Origin: Saprospiraceae bacterium
Lineage (GTDB): Bacteria; Bacteroidota; Bacteroidia; Chitinophagales; Saprospiraceae
Direction: 5' to 3'
Length of the DNA stretch: 52,456 nucleotides
Assembly: GCA_027488935.1 (NCBI GenBank)
Contig: JAIYAP010000060.1
Location: 1 to 52,456 of the forward strand
A program made the position numbers and the translations under genes. Positions 29,301 through 36,902 of the stretch are shown here, in pieces (the first letter of the stretch is position 1; every line of letters begins with the position of its first letter). A model generated the notes under the pieces. That model was not told where the DNA came from and searched no databases. It saw nothing but the letters and a program-made list of their open reading frames with translations.

Positions 29301-30301
29301 CAGTGTACCAAGGTGAAGATGATTCAAATGGCGCCGTTTACAAATTCGTAGCCGACCAGGCGACCAACTTGTCAAGCGGTAAATTGTATGTTTTGAAACT
29401 GGATCAACCCGTCGTTGGTTTCGAGCCAACGGGTACAACCGGTACTTGGGTATTGGTGCCAAATACCACCAAAGCAGAGCGCAATGGCGTAAAAGCATTC
29501 GCAAATGCCAACGGTACCACCTTTAATGGGGTAGAAGACGTAGAAATCAGCACCACCGACGGCCTGATTTATTTTGCGGTGAAAGGTGCTGGTCGGGTAT
29601 ATCGCTTCCAGGACAATGGCACCACGGTAGGCGCTTTCCAGACTTTCGTTGGGGGCAAATCATACCGTGTAACCAGCGGCGCGGACGTTGTAACCGAAGA
29701 TTGGGGTCAAGGCAACGACAACCTCGCATTCGATGATCGCGGAAACTTGTGGGTTTGTCAGGATGGCGGTCGCAACCACGTGTGGGTAGTGCGTCCAGAC
29801 CACACCCAGGCTGCTCCAAAAGTAGAAGTATTCATGCAATTGCCAATTGGTTCAGAGCCAACGGGTATGACCTTTACACCCGACTACCGCTACATGTTCG
29901 TATCGATTCAAGCGCCAAGCAGCGCCAATAACACGCTGCAAACAGATATCTCTGGCCGTTCTGAAAAGATAAACCGCAACGTAGCCTTGGCTATTTCACG
30001 CCGTGACTACCTTGGTTCTACCCAGGTTTCTGTAAATGACCCAGCGGTATTGGGCCAACAAATTCAGGTTTATCCTAACCCATTTGCGGGTCAGACCAAC
30101 ATCGTATTTGAATTGGTAGAACAAGCCGACGTACGCGTTGAAATGTTTGACCAAACCGGTCGTTTGGTACAAATCCTTGTAAACGCACGTTTGAACGCGG
30201 GTGAGCAAATGTTCAACTTCGAAGCAACACAGGCGGGTGTTTATTACTGCCGTGTGATTGTAAACGGTGCTGCTAGTGTTACCAAAGTGGTGAAGCAGTA
30301 A
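26375..30301 (+). CDS. PhoX-like (DUF839) secreted protein with three tandem N-terminal repeats and T9SS type A sorting tail
   Basis: A 1308-residue secreted protein. A signal peptide (about 1-20, ending NMQAQ) is followed by three copies of a 193-residue beta-rich module at about 21-213, 214-406 and 407-599 that resembles DNRLRE/carbohydrate-binding-like sandwiches. A further beta module lies at about 610-785 (VRHDDGVIVYING). Next is a PhoX/DUF839 domain at about 790-1215 with WGTVITSEE, MSHENVVV, YQGEDD, DNLAFDDRGNLWVCQDG and EPTGMTFTPD. The type A sorting tail is at about 1222-1308 (VYPNPF). PhoX enzymes are calcium- and iron-dependent phosphomonoesterases. The acidic residues that bind metal look present, but activity is inferred. 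A strong terminator follows. Confidence 0.88.
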   Translation: MNKILFFALALCWAFNMQAQVSLTVQVNTPSDDLEEYIPGAGQTQTVGNLDAGSSDLELGNETAGNVDPQVVGVRFTGVSIPKGALILRAYLQFQVDATAKNTDPCNIWIKAQNSAAPLTFETTPFNISSRPTLQDSVYWAIPAGSWNTVGQNGADQRSTNIAQLVQALVNKGDWTEGGAMAFFLTGTGLREAESYDGSASGACKLIIDYIATTSITAQVSTPEDDLEEYIPGAGQTQTVGNLDGGSSDLELGNEAAGNVDPQIVGVRFTNLAIPKGALIQSAYLQFQVDATAKNTDPCNIWVKAEDNAAPLAFNTTPFNISSRPKLQDSVYWAIPAGSWNTVGQNGNDQRSSNIAQLVQKLVDRADWTSGNAMVFTLTGTGLRESESYDGSPSGACKLIVNYVPTATLNAQVSAAEDDLEEYIPGTNQTQTVGNLDAGSSDLELGNEASGNLDPQVVGVRFNNLALPKGAVITKAYLQFQVDATAKNTDPCNIWIKAEDADNPLAFNTTPFNISSRPASADSIYWPIPAGSWNTVGQAGADQRSTNIAPLVQALVNRAGWASGNSMVFTLRGTGLRESESYDGSPSGACKLIVEYVSATSGPTGNATTAYPVAKSGSWSYFDNGTFPGDTWKAESFDDAAWKFGEGPLGYNALDLKTTVGFGADANNKHITTYFRKRVNVADLAALPNTLELQVRHDDGVIVYINGTELVRKNLAAGAVTNTTLATTNVSGNAEAAYFTYDVPKTALVQGVNIIAAEVHQVAANSADQVFDIALNSPFGTSNPTDLGCTVATDKHIGCFTSLIPREQRDTFEVPVSHVFQYIAFENEAYTLGGGNIPGTFDFTGYVPANGNSSRGGHLAINHEESVGGVSVLDINFDFASGLWKVDTTGKVDFSVVAGTQRNCSGTVTPWGTVITSEETATTLDANNDGYPDLGWNVEIDPLTRKVRNYGNGPEKLWAMGRMSHENVVVAADQKTVYQGEDDSNGAVYKFVADQATNLSSGKLYVLKLDQPVVGFEPTGTTGTWVLVPNTTKAERNGVKAFANANGTTFNGVEDVEISTTDGLIYFAVKGAGRVYRFQDNGTTVGAFQTFVGGKSYRVTSGADVVTEDWGQGNDNLAFDDRGNLWVCQDGGRNHVWVVRPDHTQAAPKVEVFMQLPIGSEPTGMTFTPDYRYMFVSIQAPSSANNTLQTDISGRSEKINRNVALAISRRDYLGSTQVSVNDPAVLGQQIQVYPNPFAGQTNIVFELVEQADVRVEMFDQTGRLVQILVNARLNAGEQMFNFEATQAGVYYCRVIVNGAASVTKVVKQ
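26435..28171 (+). repeat. Three tandem 579-bp coding repeats
   Basis: The anchor GATTTGGAAG occurs at 26471, 27050 and 27629, exactly 579 bp (193 codons) apart. Long stretches are near-identical between copies at the protein level (for example QVDATAKNTDPCNIW, FNISSRP and SYDGS.SGACKLI). There are no insertions or deletions between copies, pointing to recent duplication or gene conversion. Confidence 0.9.
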
Positions 30302-30421
30302 CATTGACCAAGATTTAAGTGGATTTAAAGGATGGACGGATAAAAATTGATTTTCAATGGATTTGAATCCAGCCGTTTTCATAACCACTTAGCATTGGTT
30401 ACAGTATAAATTGCGTTTTTT

Positions 30422-30488
30422 AGAGCCTATTTAAATTTCAATGGTCGGATCGTATTCGATGATTGAGGGTTAAATAGGCTCTTTTTTT
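30422..30488 (+). terminator. Intrinsic terminator after the PhoX-like gene
   Basis: A perfect 13-bp inverted repeat (AGAGCCTATTTAA at 30422-30434, complement at 30470-30482) is followed directly by a run of seven T. The loop is 35 bases. Confidence 0.85.
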
Positions 30489-30913
30489 GTGTTCATTTTG
30501 CCTACAGGTGGCTGGAGCAATGATAAGTAGATTGGGAGAAAACATAAAAATGGATGTTTGTCCTATATTTTTAAAAAATATATAGTAGGATGGATTTGGA
30601 TATTTAATATTTAGCGTAGGTTTGTACGCATTAAATTTGCGACATGAACCTATCTACACCTTTGATATTAATATGGAACAATTGCGTCAAGCGAACCATG
30701 CCGGTTCGCTTGACGCAATTTGTTTTTGGGGTATCATTTGGTGACTGAGTTGCTCAACTTTTGTGCGGTCTAATTGTGTGAAGATAACTACTGTGGTTAG
30801 CTTCACACAACTGGGTGGAGTGGAACAAATGGAGTTTGACGCAATGGGGGTTATTATGGGGAATTAACGAATATGCTGAGTCCGGTGTAAGCAGCATAAA
30901 ATAAATAATTAAT
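30489..30913. other. Hairpin-rich intergenic leader upstream of the DUF4268 gene
   Basis: A 425-base stretch without a convincing ORF. It holds a candidate -7 element, TAAATTTG, at 30632-30639. A perfect 18-bp inverted repeat at 30680-30697/30703-30720 has a 5-base loop. A second hairpin at 30774-30783/30801-30810 has a 10-bp stem plus 4 inner pairs, and a third at 30872-30878/30892-30898 has a 7-bp stem. The 13-mer ATTAATATGGAAC occurs at 30667-30679 and again at 30908-30920 across the downstream start codon, so the hairpins sit between direct repeats. Confidence 0.7.
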
Positions 30914-31858
30914 ATGGAACTAGGAAAGCTTGAAAAAGTAGAGTTAAGATCAGTTTGGGCAAGAGAAGATGCTAATTTTACAACTTGGTTAGCAAGAGAA
31001 GAAAACCTGAATTTTTTAGCTGACGAGTTAAACGTCGGACTAGAACTGATTAAACAAGAAGAAAATGTAGGTCCATTTCGAGCAGACTTGCTTTGTCGTG
31101 ACACAGCTACAGAGAAATATGTAGTTTTGGAAAATCAATTTGGCAAAACAGATCATTCTCATTTGGGCCAAGTTCTAACCTATGCATCAGGTCTAAATGC
31201 ATTAACAATTATTTGGATTGCAGAGAAATTTGTTGATGAACATCGAGCAACACTAGATTGGCTAAATAGCGTGACGGATGAGACCGTCCAGTTTTTTGGG
31301 GTCGAGATAGAATTATATAGAATAGGAAATTCTTCTCCAGCACCGCGTTTCAATATTGTTTCAAAGCCAAATAATTGGAGCAAAACAATAAAAAGAACGG
31401 CTCAAAGTGCTGCACAGCTAACTGAAACAAAGATACTTCAACATGAATATTGGCAAAAACTGAAAGAGTATGTGGAAAAGCAGAAAGTATCTTTCAAAAT
31501 GCAAAAAGCATTGCCCCAGCATTGGACAAATATCGCAGTTGGAAGAACAGACTTTAAAATATGCGCCATCGCCAATACAAGAGACAAATGGATTGGGGTT
31601 CAACTGGTGGTTTATGGGAAGGATGCCTTAAATAATTTTTTAGCATTGAGAAAGCAATATGAAGAAGATTCTAAAATTGTACTGTCAAGTGAAATTGAAT
31701 GGGCTGAAAAAGACGGAGGAAAAGAGCATCATGTCAATTATATTATCACAGATAAAAGCCCTCTAAATAAAGACGAATGGATCGGGCAGCATCAATTATT
31801 GTGTGAATGGATGGAAAAATTTCACCGATACTTTACCGACAAGGTAAAAGCAATTTGA
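30914..31858 (+). CDS. DUF4268 protein with PD-(D/E)xK-like nuclease N-terminus
   Basis: A 314-residue cytoplasmic protein. The N-terminal part resembles a PD-(D/E)xK nuclease fold: FRADLLC gives an acidic residue at Asp58, and YVVLENQFG gives E73-x-Q75 in place of the usual E-x-K, followed by a helix (HLGQVLTYASG) as in these folds. The C-terminal half, about 170-310, matches the DUF4268 type (WTNIAVGRTDFKICA, ending near EKFHRYF). Such proteins are often neighbours of restriction genes, as here, where an R-M gene follows 150 bases later on the same strand. The exact biochemical role is unknown. The start repeats a 13-base sequence found 241 bases upstream. The gene is much more AT-rich than the genes left of 30000. 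Confidence 0.8.
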   Translation: MELGKLEKVELRSVWAREDANFTTWLAREENLNFLADELNVGLELIKQEENVGPFRADLLCRDTATEKYVVLENQFGKTDHSHLGQVLTYASGLNALTIIWIAEKFVDEHRATLDWLNSVTDETVQFFGVEIELYRIGNSSPAPRFNIVSKPNNWSKTIKRTAQSAAQLTETKILQHEYWQKLKEYVEKQKVSFKMQKALPQHWTNIAVGRTDFKICAIANTRDKWIGVQLVVYGKDALNNFLALRKQYEEDSKIVLSSEIEWAEKDGGKEHHVNYIITDKSPLNKDEWIGQHQLLCEWMEKFHRYFTDKVKAI

Positions 31859-32007
31859 AATTACAAGGTTTTTTAGGTATAATTAAGCCTAACACCGAAC
31901 TCTGCATGGTCTCATATAGCCGACTAAACGCGGCCACGTAGCCCATGCCCGCGTTATCGGCAACCTGAATAAATATCAAACAACTACATTACACACAAAA
32001 TTGAATA
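31859..32007. other. Structured spacer with nested inverted repeats between the DUF4268 and R-M genes
   Basis: Contains GCATGG at 31904-31909 paired with CCATGC at 31943-31948, and an overlapping pair, AACGCGG at 31927-31933 with CCGCGTT at 31948-31954. It begins with GCCTAAC near 31888, which fits the outer core RYYYAAC of integron attC sites, but no matching GTTRRRY core was found at the other end. GC content is visibly higher than in the flanking genes. Confidence 0.5.
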
Positions 32008-34836
32008 ATGACAAAAAGTAAAATTCAAGAGGCAGCATACGACAAAATTGGAGATTTGGTTGAGCATTTTGCTAGTCAAATTGAGGCATTAAAGAAAAAA
32101 CAGAAGGAAGCGGAAACCCGAATAATGTACATCAATCCGCTTTTTGATGCTTTGGGGTGGGATATCGACAATACAAAACTTCGTTTGCCCGTCTCCTACA
32201 AAGACGTTATACATGAGGACGAACTAAAAATTGGCGGCAAGACAAAAGCACCAGACTACTGTTTCACAAATTATGGAAAGCGTATTTTCTTTTTAGAGGC
32301 GAAAAAACCGTCCGTTCTGATAAAAACAGATACTGATCCTTCCTATCAGTTGCGGCGTTATGGGTGGAGTGCAAAATTGCCAATTTCAATTTTGACCGAC
32401 TTTGAGGAGTTTGCTATGTACGATTGCACAAAGCAGCCAAAAGAAAATGACGCCACAACAGTTGGGCGATTGAAATACATCACTTATGACCAATACCTTA
32501 AAGAATTTGATTGGATTTGGGATTTATTTTCAAAAGAACAGGTAGTAAAGGGAAGTCTTGAACAGTTCGCTAAAGCAGACAAAAAAGGTACGCAAAGCGT
32601 AGATTATGCTTTTTTGCAATCATTGGATGAGTGGCGAAATCTTTTAGCTACCAATGTCGCTATTCGAAACAAGCAACTGAACGAGGACGAGATAAATTAT
32701 ATCGTCCAAATGAATATAAACCGGATTGTTTTTTTGCGGAATTGCGAGGACAGGGGTGCAGAGGGTTATGGTAAACTCAAAGACTGCCTTGTTAATGTAA
32801 AAGATGAGGGCGCATATTTTAGCAATATGTACCGCCTTTTTGGTGAAGCTGATCGAAAATACAATTCAGGCCTTTTTGATTTTTCCAAAGATACTCTTTC
32901 TAAGTCTGTTGTTATTGACAATAAAGTAATTAGTACGATTGTCAGCGAGCTGTACTATCCAAAATCACCTTATGAGTTTTCTGTAATTGGAGCAGAAATA
33001 TTGGGAACGGCTTACGAGCGTTTTTTGGGCAAAGTCATTCGATTGACCGCAGGGCACCAAGCCAAAGTAGAAGAGAAACCCGAAGTAAGAAAAGCGGGTG
33101 GTGTTTTTTATACACCTCAATATATTGTTGAATACATCGTAAAAAATACGGTTGGAAAACTTGTTGAAGGCAAAACACCCGAAGAAATTGAAAAAATAAA
33201 GATTTGCGACCCCGCTTGTGGTAGCGGCTCTTTCTTGTTAGGTGCTTATCAGTTCCTACTCAATTATCATACGGATTGGTATACAAAGAATTACAAAAAA
33301 AGCCGAAACGTAAAAGATAGCCCACTTACGCCTGAAGGCAATCTGAGTACACAAATCAAAAAGGAAATATTGCTCAACAACATTTTTGGGGTTGATATTG
33401 ATACACAAGCCGTAGAAGTAACCAAGTTAAGTTTGCTGATGAAGTGTATGGAGGGTGAAACCGCTGCATCCATGCAAACAACTTTGACTTTTGAACGAGT
33501 ACTACCTACGCTTGATAATAACATCAAAAGCGGCAACTCACTAATAGATTTTGATTTTTATGAGGGGGCGTTAGATTTTGGCGAGGACAAGAAGATTAAG
33601 CCGTTCAATTGGAACCTGGGCTTTTCACGGGTATTTAACCAAGGTGGGTTTGATGTTGTGATTGGCAACCCCCCTTACAGAACTTTGCAACTAGGCAAAG
33701 GACAAGAAAGTATTGATAATGAAATGCTTGCTTACTATGAAAAAAAATACAAAAATTCATACCAGTACAAAATAAATTTATACGCCCTATTCATCGAGAG
33801 AAGCTTAGTTTTATTGAAATCAAAAGGCGTATTTTCTTTCATAGTGCCGAACACTTTTTATAATACAAATTCATTTAGTCAAACAAGAAAACACCTAATT
33901 GGACAAGGTACATTTTCTTTAATTGCTGATTTGCGATATAAGGTTTTTGAAGAAGCAGAAATTGGAGGCAATGCAATTTTTACATACTGCAAAGAAGGTG
34001 TACAGGAAGATGCAGTATTGATTATTGTAAAAAATATTGAGGAATTTAAAAGCCCTGTTGAAAGTACAGTTTCAATCTCGGCAATTAAAAACGACAGCGA
34101 ATACAGTTTAATACAGAATTCAGGAGCAACAAAAATCTTGAACAAGATAAAAACAAAGCCAAACGTAGTTGAATTAGGTTCAATTGTCAAAATATATCAA
34201 GGCATAATAACAGGCGATAATAAAAAGTACCTATCAGATAAAAGAAGTAGTGATATCTGGAAGCCAATACTAAAAGGTAAAGACATAAATAAATACTCTA
34301 CTAATTTTAATAGCAACTATGTATATTATTCCCCTGAAGATTTATGGAGTAATACTGACGAAAAGATGTTTAATGTTGCAAAGAAAATCATTAGCAGACA
34401 AACAAGCGATAAACTAATTGCTACTCTTGACACAAAAGGTTATTTTTCTCTTGACAGCACTCATGTTACTCATTTGTTAAGCAAAGATATTTCAATTGAA
34501 TATTTATTAGGTGTTTTCAACAGTAAATTACTAAATTTTATCTATCAAAATAGAGTTCAAGAAGGAGGGCGAGTATTTGCTCAAGTAAAAACAGTTAATT
34601 TAAAACCTTTACCAATTATTATTCCTGAACAAAAAGAAAAAAAACAACACGATGAAATTGTAAAGAACGTAGAACTATTACTAAAACTCACTGAAGACCT
34701 ACAAATAGAAACGAACACAGCGCAAAATGAACAAGCAAAAGGCAGAATTGCCTATGCCGAACAGCGAATAAATGAGATAGTGTATGAGTTGTACGGTTTG
34801 AGTAAAGAGGAAATACAAATTATTGAAAATCAATAA
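32008..34836 (+). CDS. Single-chain restriction endonuclease-methyltransferase (Eco57I/type IIG-like)
   Basis: A 942-residue enzyme joining cutting, methylation and target recognition. The N-terminal domain, about 35-135, is of the HsdR_N/PD-ExK type: P82-D83, then E97-A98-K99 inside FFLEAKKP. The methylase core, about 365-560, has motif I DPACGSGSFLLG at about 401, GVDIDTQAVEVTKLSLL, and motif IV GNPPY at about 552-556, typical of N6-adenine methyltransferases. The C-terminal part, about 700-900, looks like the TaqI-type specificity domain (IYQGIITGDN, PILKGKDI, LLGVFNSKLLNFIYQ). No separate S or R subunit is needed or present. The DNA target cannot be read from the sequence. All motifs look intact. 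Confidence 0.92.
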   Translation: MTKSKIQEAAYDKIGDLVEHFASQIEALKKKQKEAETRIMYINPLFDALGWDIDNTKLRLPVSYKDVIHEDELKIGGKTKAPDYCFTNYGKRIFFLEAKKPSVLIKTDTDPSYQLRRYGWSAKLPISILTDFEEFAMYDCTKQPKENDATTVGRLKYITYDQYLKEFDWIWDLFSKEQVVKGSLEQFAKADKKGTQSVDYAFLQSLDEWRNLLATNVAIRNKQLNEDEINYIVQMNINRIVFLRNCEDRGAEGYGKLKDCLVNVKDEGAYFSNMYRLFGEADRKYNSGLFDFSKDTLSKSVVIDNKVISTIVSELYYPKSPYEFSVIGAEILGTAYERFLGKVIRLTAGHQAKVEEKPEVRKAGGVFYTPQYIVEYIVKNTVGKLVEGKTPEEIEKIKICDPACGSGSFLLGAYQFLLNYHTDWYTKNYKKSRNVKDSPLTPEGNLSTQIKKEILLNNIFGVDIDTQAVEVTKLSLLMKCMEGETAASMQTTLTFERVLPTLDNNIKSGNSLIDFDFYEGALDFGEDKKIKPFNWNLGFSRVFNQGGFDVVIGNPPYRTLQLGKGQESIDNEMLAYYEKKYKNSYQYKINLYALFIERSLVLLKSKGVFSFIVPNTFYNTNSFSQTRKHLIGQGTFSLIADLRYKVFEEAEIGGNAIFTYCKEGVQEDAVLIIVKNIEEFKSPVESTVSISAIKNDSEYSLIQNSGATKILNKIKTKPNVVELGSIVKIYQGIITGDNKKYLSDKRSSDIWKPILKGKDINKYSTNFNSNYVYYSPEDLWSNTDEKMFNVAKKIISRQTSDKLIATLDTKGYFSLDSTHVTHLLSKDISIEYLLGVFNSKLLNFIYQNRVQEGGRVFAQVKTVNLKPLPIIIPEQKEKKQHDEIVKNVELLLKLTEDLQIETNTAQNEQAKGRIAYAEQRINEIVYELYGLSKEEIQIIENQ

Positions 34837-34854
34837 TATAAAGGCGACAACTAA

Positions 34855-34898
34855 GGATGTACGAAAATGCACCCTAAACTTTGCAAATTCGTACATCC
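34855..34898. other. Perfect 11-bp inverted repeat between the R-M gene and the membrane-protein gene
   Basis: GGATGTACGAA at 34855-34865 is mirrored by TTCGTACATCC at 34888-34898, with a 22-base spacer that contains CTAAACTTTG, a near-match to the -7 promoter element. No T run follows, so an operator or regulatory hairpin is more likely than a terminator. Confidence 0.55.
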
Positions 34899-34924
34899 AC
34901 TCGTTAGAGCCGATTAAAAGAAAT

Positions 34925-36202
34925 ATGAATACAATAAATGAATATATAAACAAAATTTTGGGGAGCCTGATTTGTGGTGATTTAACTACATCATGCGGCT
35001 CTTTGAGTGTAGCAAGGAAAGTACTGATATTGAGTCAAATTGGAATATTTTCTTTTTTTGCAATTACGTTGCTCTCATTGTTTCTGATATATTTTTCTAA
35101 ATATCAAGAGGTACACGAGAAAAAAGAAAAGGACTTGGGACTTTTGTTGCTTGGCTTATTTTTTACACTTCAAGTTGTATATGCAATTTTCGTATTTCAA
35201 AATACTGAGCCAGACCCTATAACAAAGGGAGTTCTTTCTATATTAAATAGTGGCATGTTATTATACTCTATTCGGTATTTTGACATAGTTAGAAGTAAAA
35301 AGGAAATATTATTTAAGTTATTTGACCAAGGCTCTTGGCTCATTATTTCCTTGATTTTGCCTACGGTTGCATTGATTTTTTCACTTTTTATTGAGAAAAC
35401 CTTAATTTACTTGCCAGATGTGGCACTTTCAATTCTGATATTTCTTATAATCGCGTTTGTGTTGTTTTTACAATTCAAAGAACGAAAAGCGGTAGTTTTG
35501 AGTGTTGTCTCTGTATTTGCTTGTTTATTAATAATTGAAACTCAAATATACTTATGCTTTAATTTTCGAGAAATTGAAGAAAAGACTTCCATTCAAATCC
35601 AAAATGTAATTTTCATTTTACTTTCGTTAATCTCATTGTCTTCAATAGGCACAATATTCCTGACACTTGCTTTTACTTGGGTTTTTAGCGAAGTAAAAAA
35701 ATCAAAAAATACAATAATCTCCGGAAGTGATGCCGAATCAACTGTTCATCAAGCCATTTCCGCGCACCTTGACCTAAAAAACCACCCACCTATTGAGTCC
35801 TTTCTGAAAATTGGGTTAGTTAATGACGGAAACGGAAAATATTACTTTGAACTTTTTAACTCAAAATTTGCGAAACCATATGCTACCCGAATGAGTCGCC
35901 CTACCAACGTTTATAAATTCCTCTTGTCTCTTGCTCTTGCAAGGAAAAATGGAGTTGCACATACCATAAAGATTAAGGCTGCAGGGACAACGATTTACAC
36001 ATCTGCCGACTTCAATAATATCCTAATAAGGGATTTAAACGATAAACTTACCCGTGAGCTGTTTGGAAGGATTTCAAAAGAAGAATTGTTGTCAGAAGTG
36101 GAAGGGAACTGGGAAATTTCTATTTCTCCTGAAAACATCGAACTATTAAAACTTGAAGAGATGAAAGCCGATGAGCAACTTTCAGATATCTTTCAGCCGT
36201 AG
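34925..36202 (+). CDS. Unrecognised membrane protein: about seven spans plus a soluble C-terminal domain
   Basis: A 425-residue protein I do not recognise. The N-terminal 270 residues contain about seven hydrophobic spans (for example FSFFAITLLSLFLIYF, LGLLLLGLFFTLQVVYAIFVF is at about 93-113, and SWLIISLILPTVALIF). Residues about 285-425 form a charged soluble domain with HQAISAHLDLKNHPPIESF, FELFNSKFAKPYATRMSRP and TNVYKFLLSLALARKNGVA. It has no recognised catalytic motif. The start at 34925 is preferred because the longer frame begins inside the R-M stop region and would cross an inverted repeat. Position directly behind the R-M gene and before a strong terminator suggests a shared accessory role, perhaps sensing or membrane damage in defence. 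That is inference only. Confidence 0.7.
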   Translation: MNTINEYINKILGSLICGDLTTSCGSLSVARKVLILSQIGIFSFFAITLLSLFLIYFSKYQEVHEKKEKDLGLLLLGLFFTLQVVYAIFVFQNTEPDPITKGVLSILNSGMLLYSIRYFDIVRSKKEILFKLFDQGSWLIISLILPTVALIFSLFIEKTLIYLPDVALSILIFLIIAFVLFLQFKERKAVVLSVVSVFACLLIIETQIYLCFNFREIEEKTSIQIQNVIFILLSLISLSSIGTIFLTLAFTWVFSEVKKSKNTIISGSDAESTVHQAISAHLDLKNHPPIESFLKIGLVNDGNGKYYFELFNSKFAKPYATRMSRPTNVYKFLLSLALARKNGVAHTIKIKAAGTTIYTSADFNNILIRDLNDKLTRELFGRISKEELLSEVEGNWEISISPENIELLKLEEMKADEQLSDIFQP

Positions 36203-36235
36203 TTTAATATTGACTATCAACTGTTTATGCTTTCG

Positions 36236-36271
36236 GCCCGAATACGATTCGTATTCGGGCTGATTTTTTTT
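36236..36271 (+). terminator. Intrinsic terminator after the membrane-protein gene
   Basis: A perfect 11-bp GC-rich stem (GCCCGAATACG at 36236-36246, complement at 36250-36260) has a 3-base loop and is followed by a run of eight T at 36264-36271. Confidence 0.92.
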
Positions 36272-36392
36272 GTGCAACAGATAAACCCTGCAATTTCGCA
36301 ATTGAAATCAAATTCTTGGTTTCCGGGGTGCATTGGGAAAGCCGTTATCGAGTACCGAAAATTTTTCAATTTTTTCTAAAAATAGTTTTCAA

Positions 36393-36827
36393 ATGAAGTA
36401 TTTGCTTCTTTTGGCACTGACTCTCTTCCGCCTTGCGGACAGTTTCGGGTTGGAAGCCACCACAAACGCTGAGTTGAGCGATGAAAATCGTTCCCTAAAT
36501 TTCGTTTCCCTTGATGAGGAAATCTACGTTCCTACATCAATTTCCGTGACATGGACTAAAAAACGCCTGCCAACTGAACCTTCTAGTTGGTACACGTGCG
36601 AAGGGACAGCAAAGGTGACTGCAACTGGTTCTGCTACAAAATTTGATTGGCAAATTCTGAATTTGACGACTGGCGGAGTTGATGCACAAAAATTTGGGAT
36701 CGGAAAAACATGGGTCTTTGGATACATGGAGCCAATGAATGAGTATCAAATTCAGGTTCGTGAATCTGGCACCTCAAATTGGTTTACCAAACCAATGTCA
36801 GTTCCAGCAGGATGCGGAATTAAATAA
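36393..36827 (+). CDS. Small secreted protein, function unknown
   Basis: A 144-residue protein with an N-terminal signal peptide (MKYLLLLALTLFRLADSFG). The start at 36393 is chosen because upstream codons are polar and precede the signal peptide. The mature part is beta-rich, roughly 60-144, with SISVTWTKKRLP, KVTATGSATKFDWQILNLTT and YQIQVRESGTSNWF, giving the impression of one Ig- or fibronectin-like fold. Two cysteines (in WYTCEG and PAGCGIK) could form a disulfide. No known family is recognised. It stands alone between two intrinsic terminators, so it is probably a single-gene transcript. Confidence 0.65.
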   Translation: MKYLLLLALTLFRLADSFGLEATTNAELSDENRSLNFVSLDEEIYVPTSISVTWTKKRLPTEPSSWYTCEGTAKVTATGSATKFDWQILNLTTGGVDAQKFGIGKTWVFGYMEPMNEYQIQVRESGTSNWFTKPMSVPAGCGIK

Positions 36828-36835
36828 TTCAAACC

Positions 36836-36875
36836 CCGGGGTGCTATTCTTCAAGAAGCACCCCGGCGGTTTTAT
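36836..36875 (+). terminator. Intrinsic terminator after the small secreted protein gene
   Basis: A perfect 10-bp GC-rich stem (CCGGGGTGCT at 36836-36845, complement at 36857-36866) with an 11-base loop, followed by GGTTTTATTCTTT. Confidence 0.8.
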
Positions 36876-36902
36876 TCTTTCACTCAAATCGATTTCAATA
36901 CA

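Noticed and set aside
30644-30748. Short ORF of 34 codons covering the 18-bp hairpin
   Set aside because: It consists largely of the inverted repeat, has no recognisable protein character and a structural role explains the sequence better.
31887-31962. Firm call of an integron attC site
   Set aside because: One end fits RYYYAAC but the matching GTTRRRY core is missing, so it is listed only as a structured element.
34823-34924. Longer N-terminus of the seven-span protein overlapping the R-M stop codon
   Set aside because: The extra 34 residues are polar, cross an inverted repeat and have no match in style to the membrane part.
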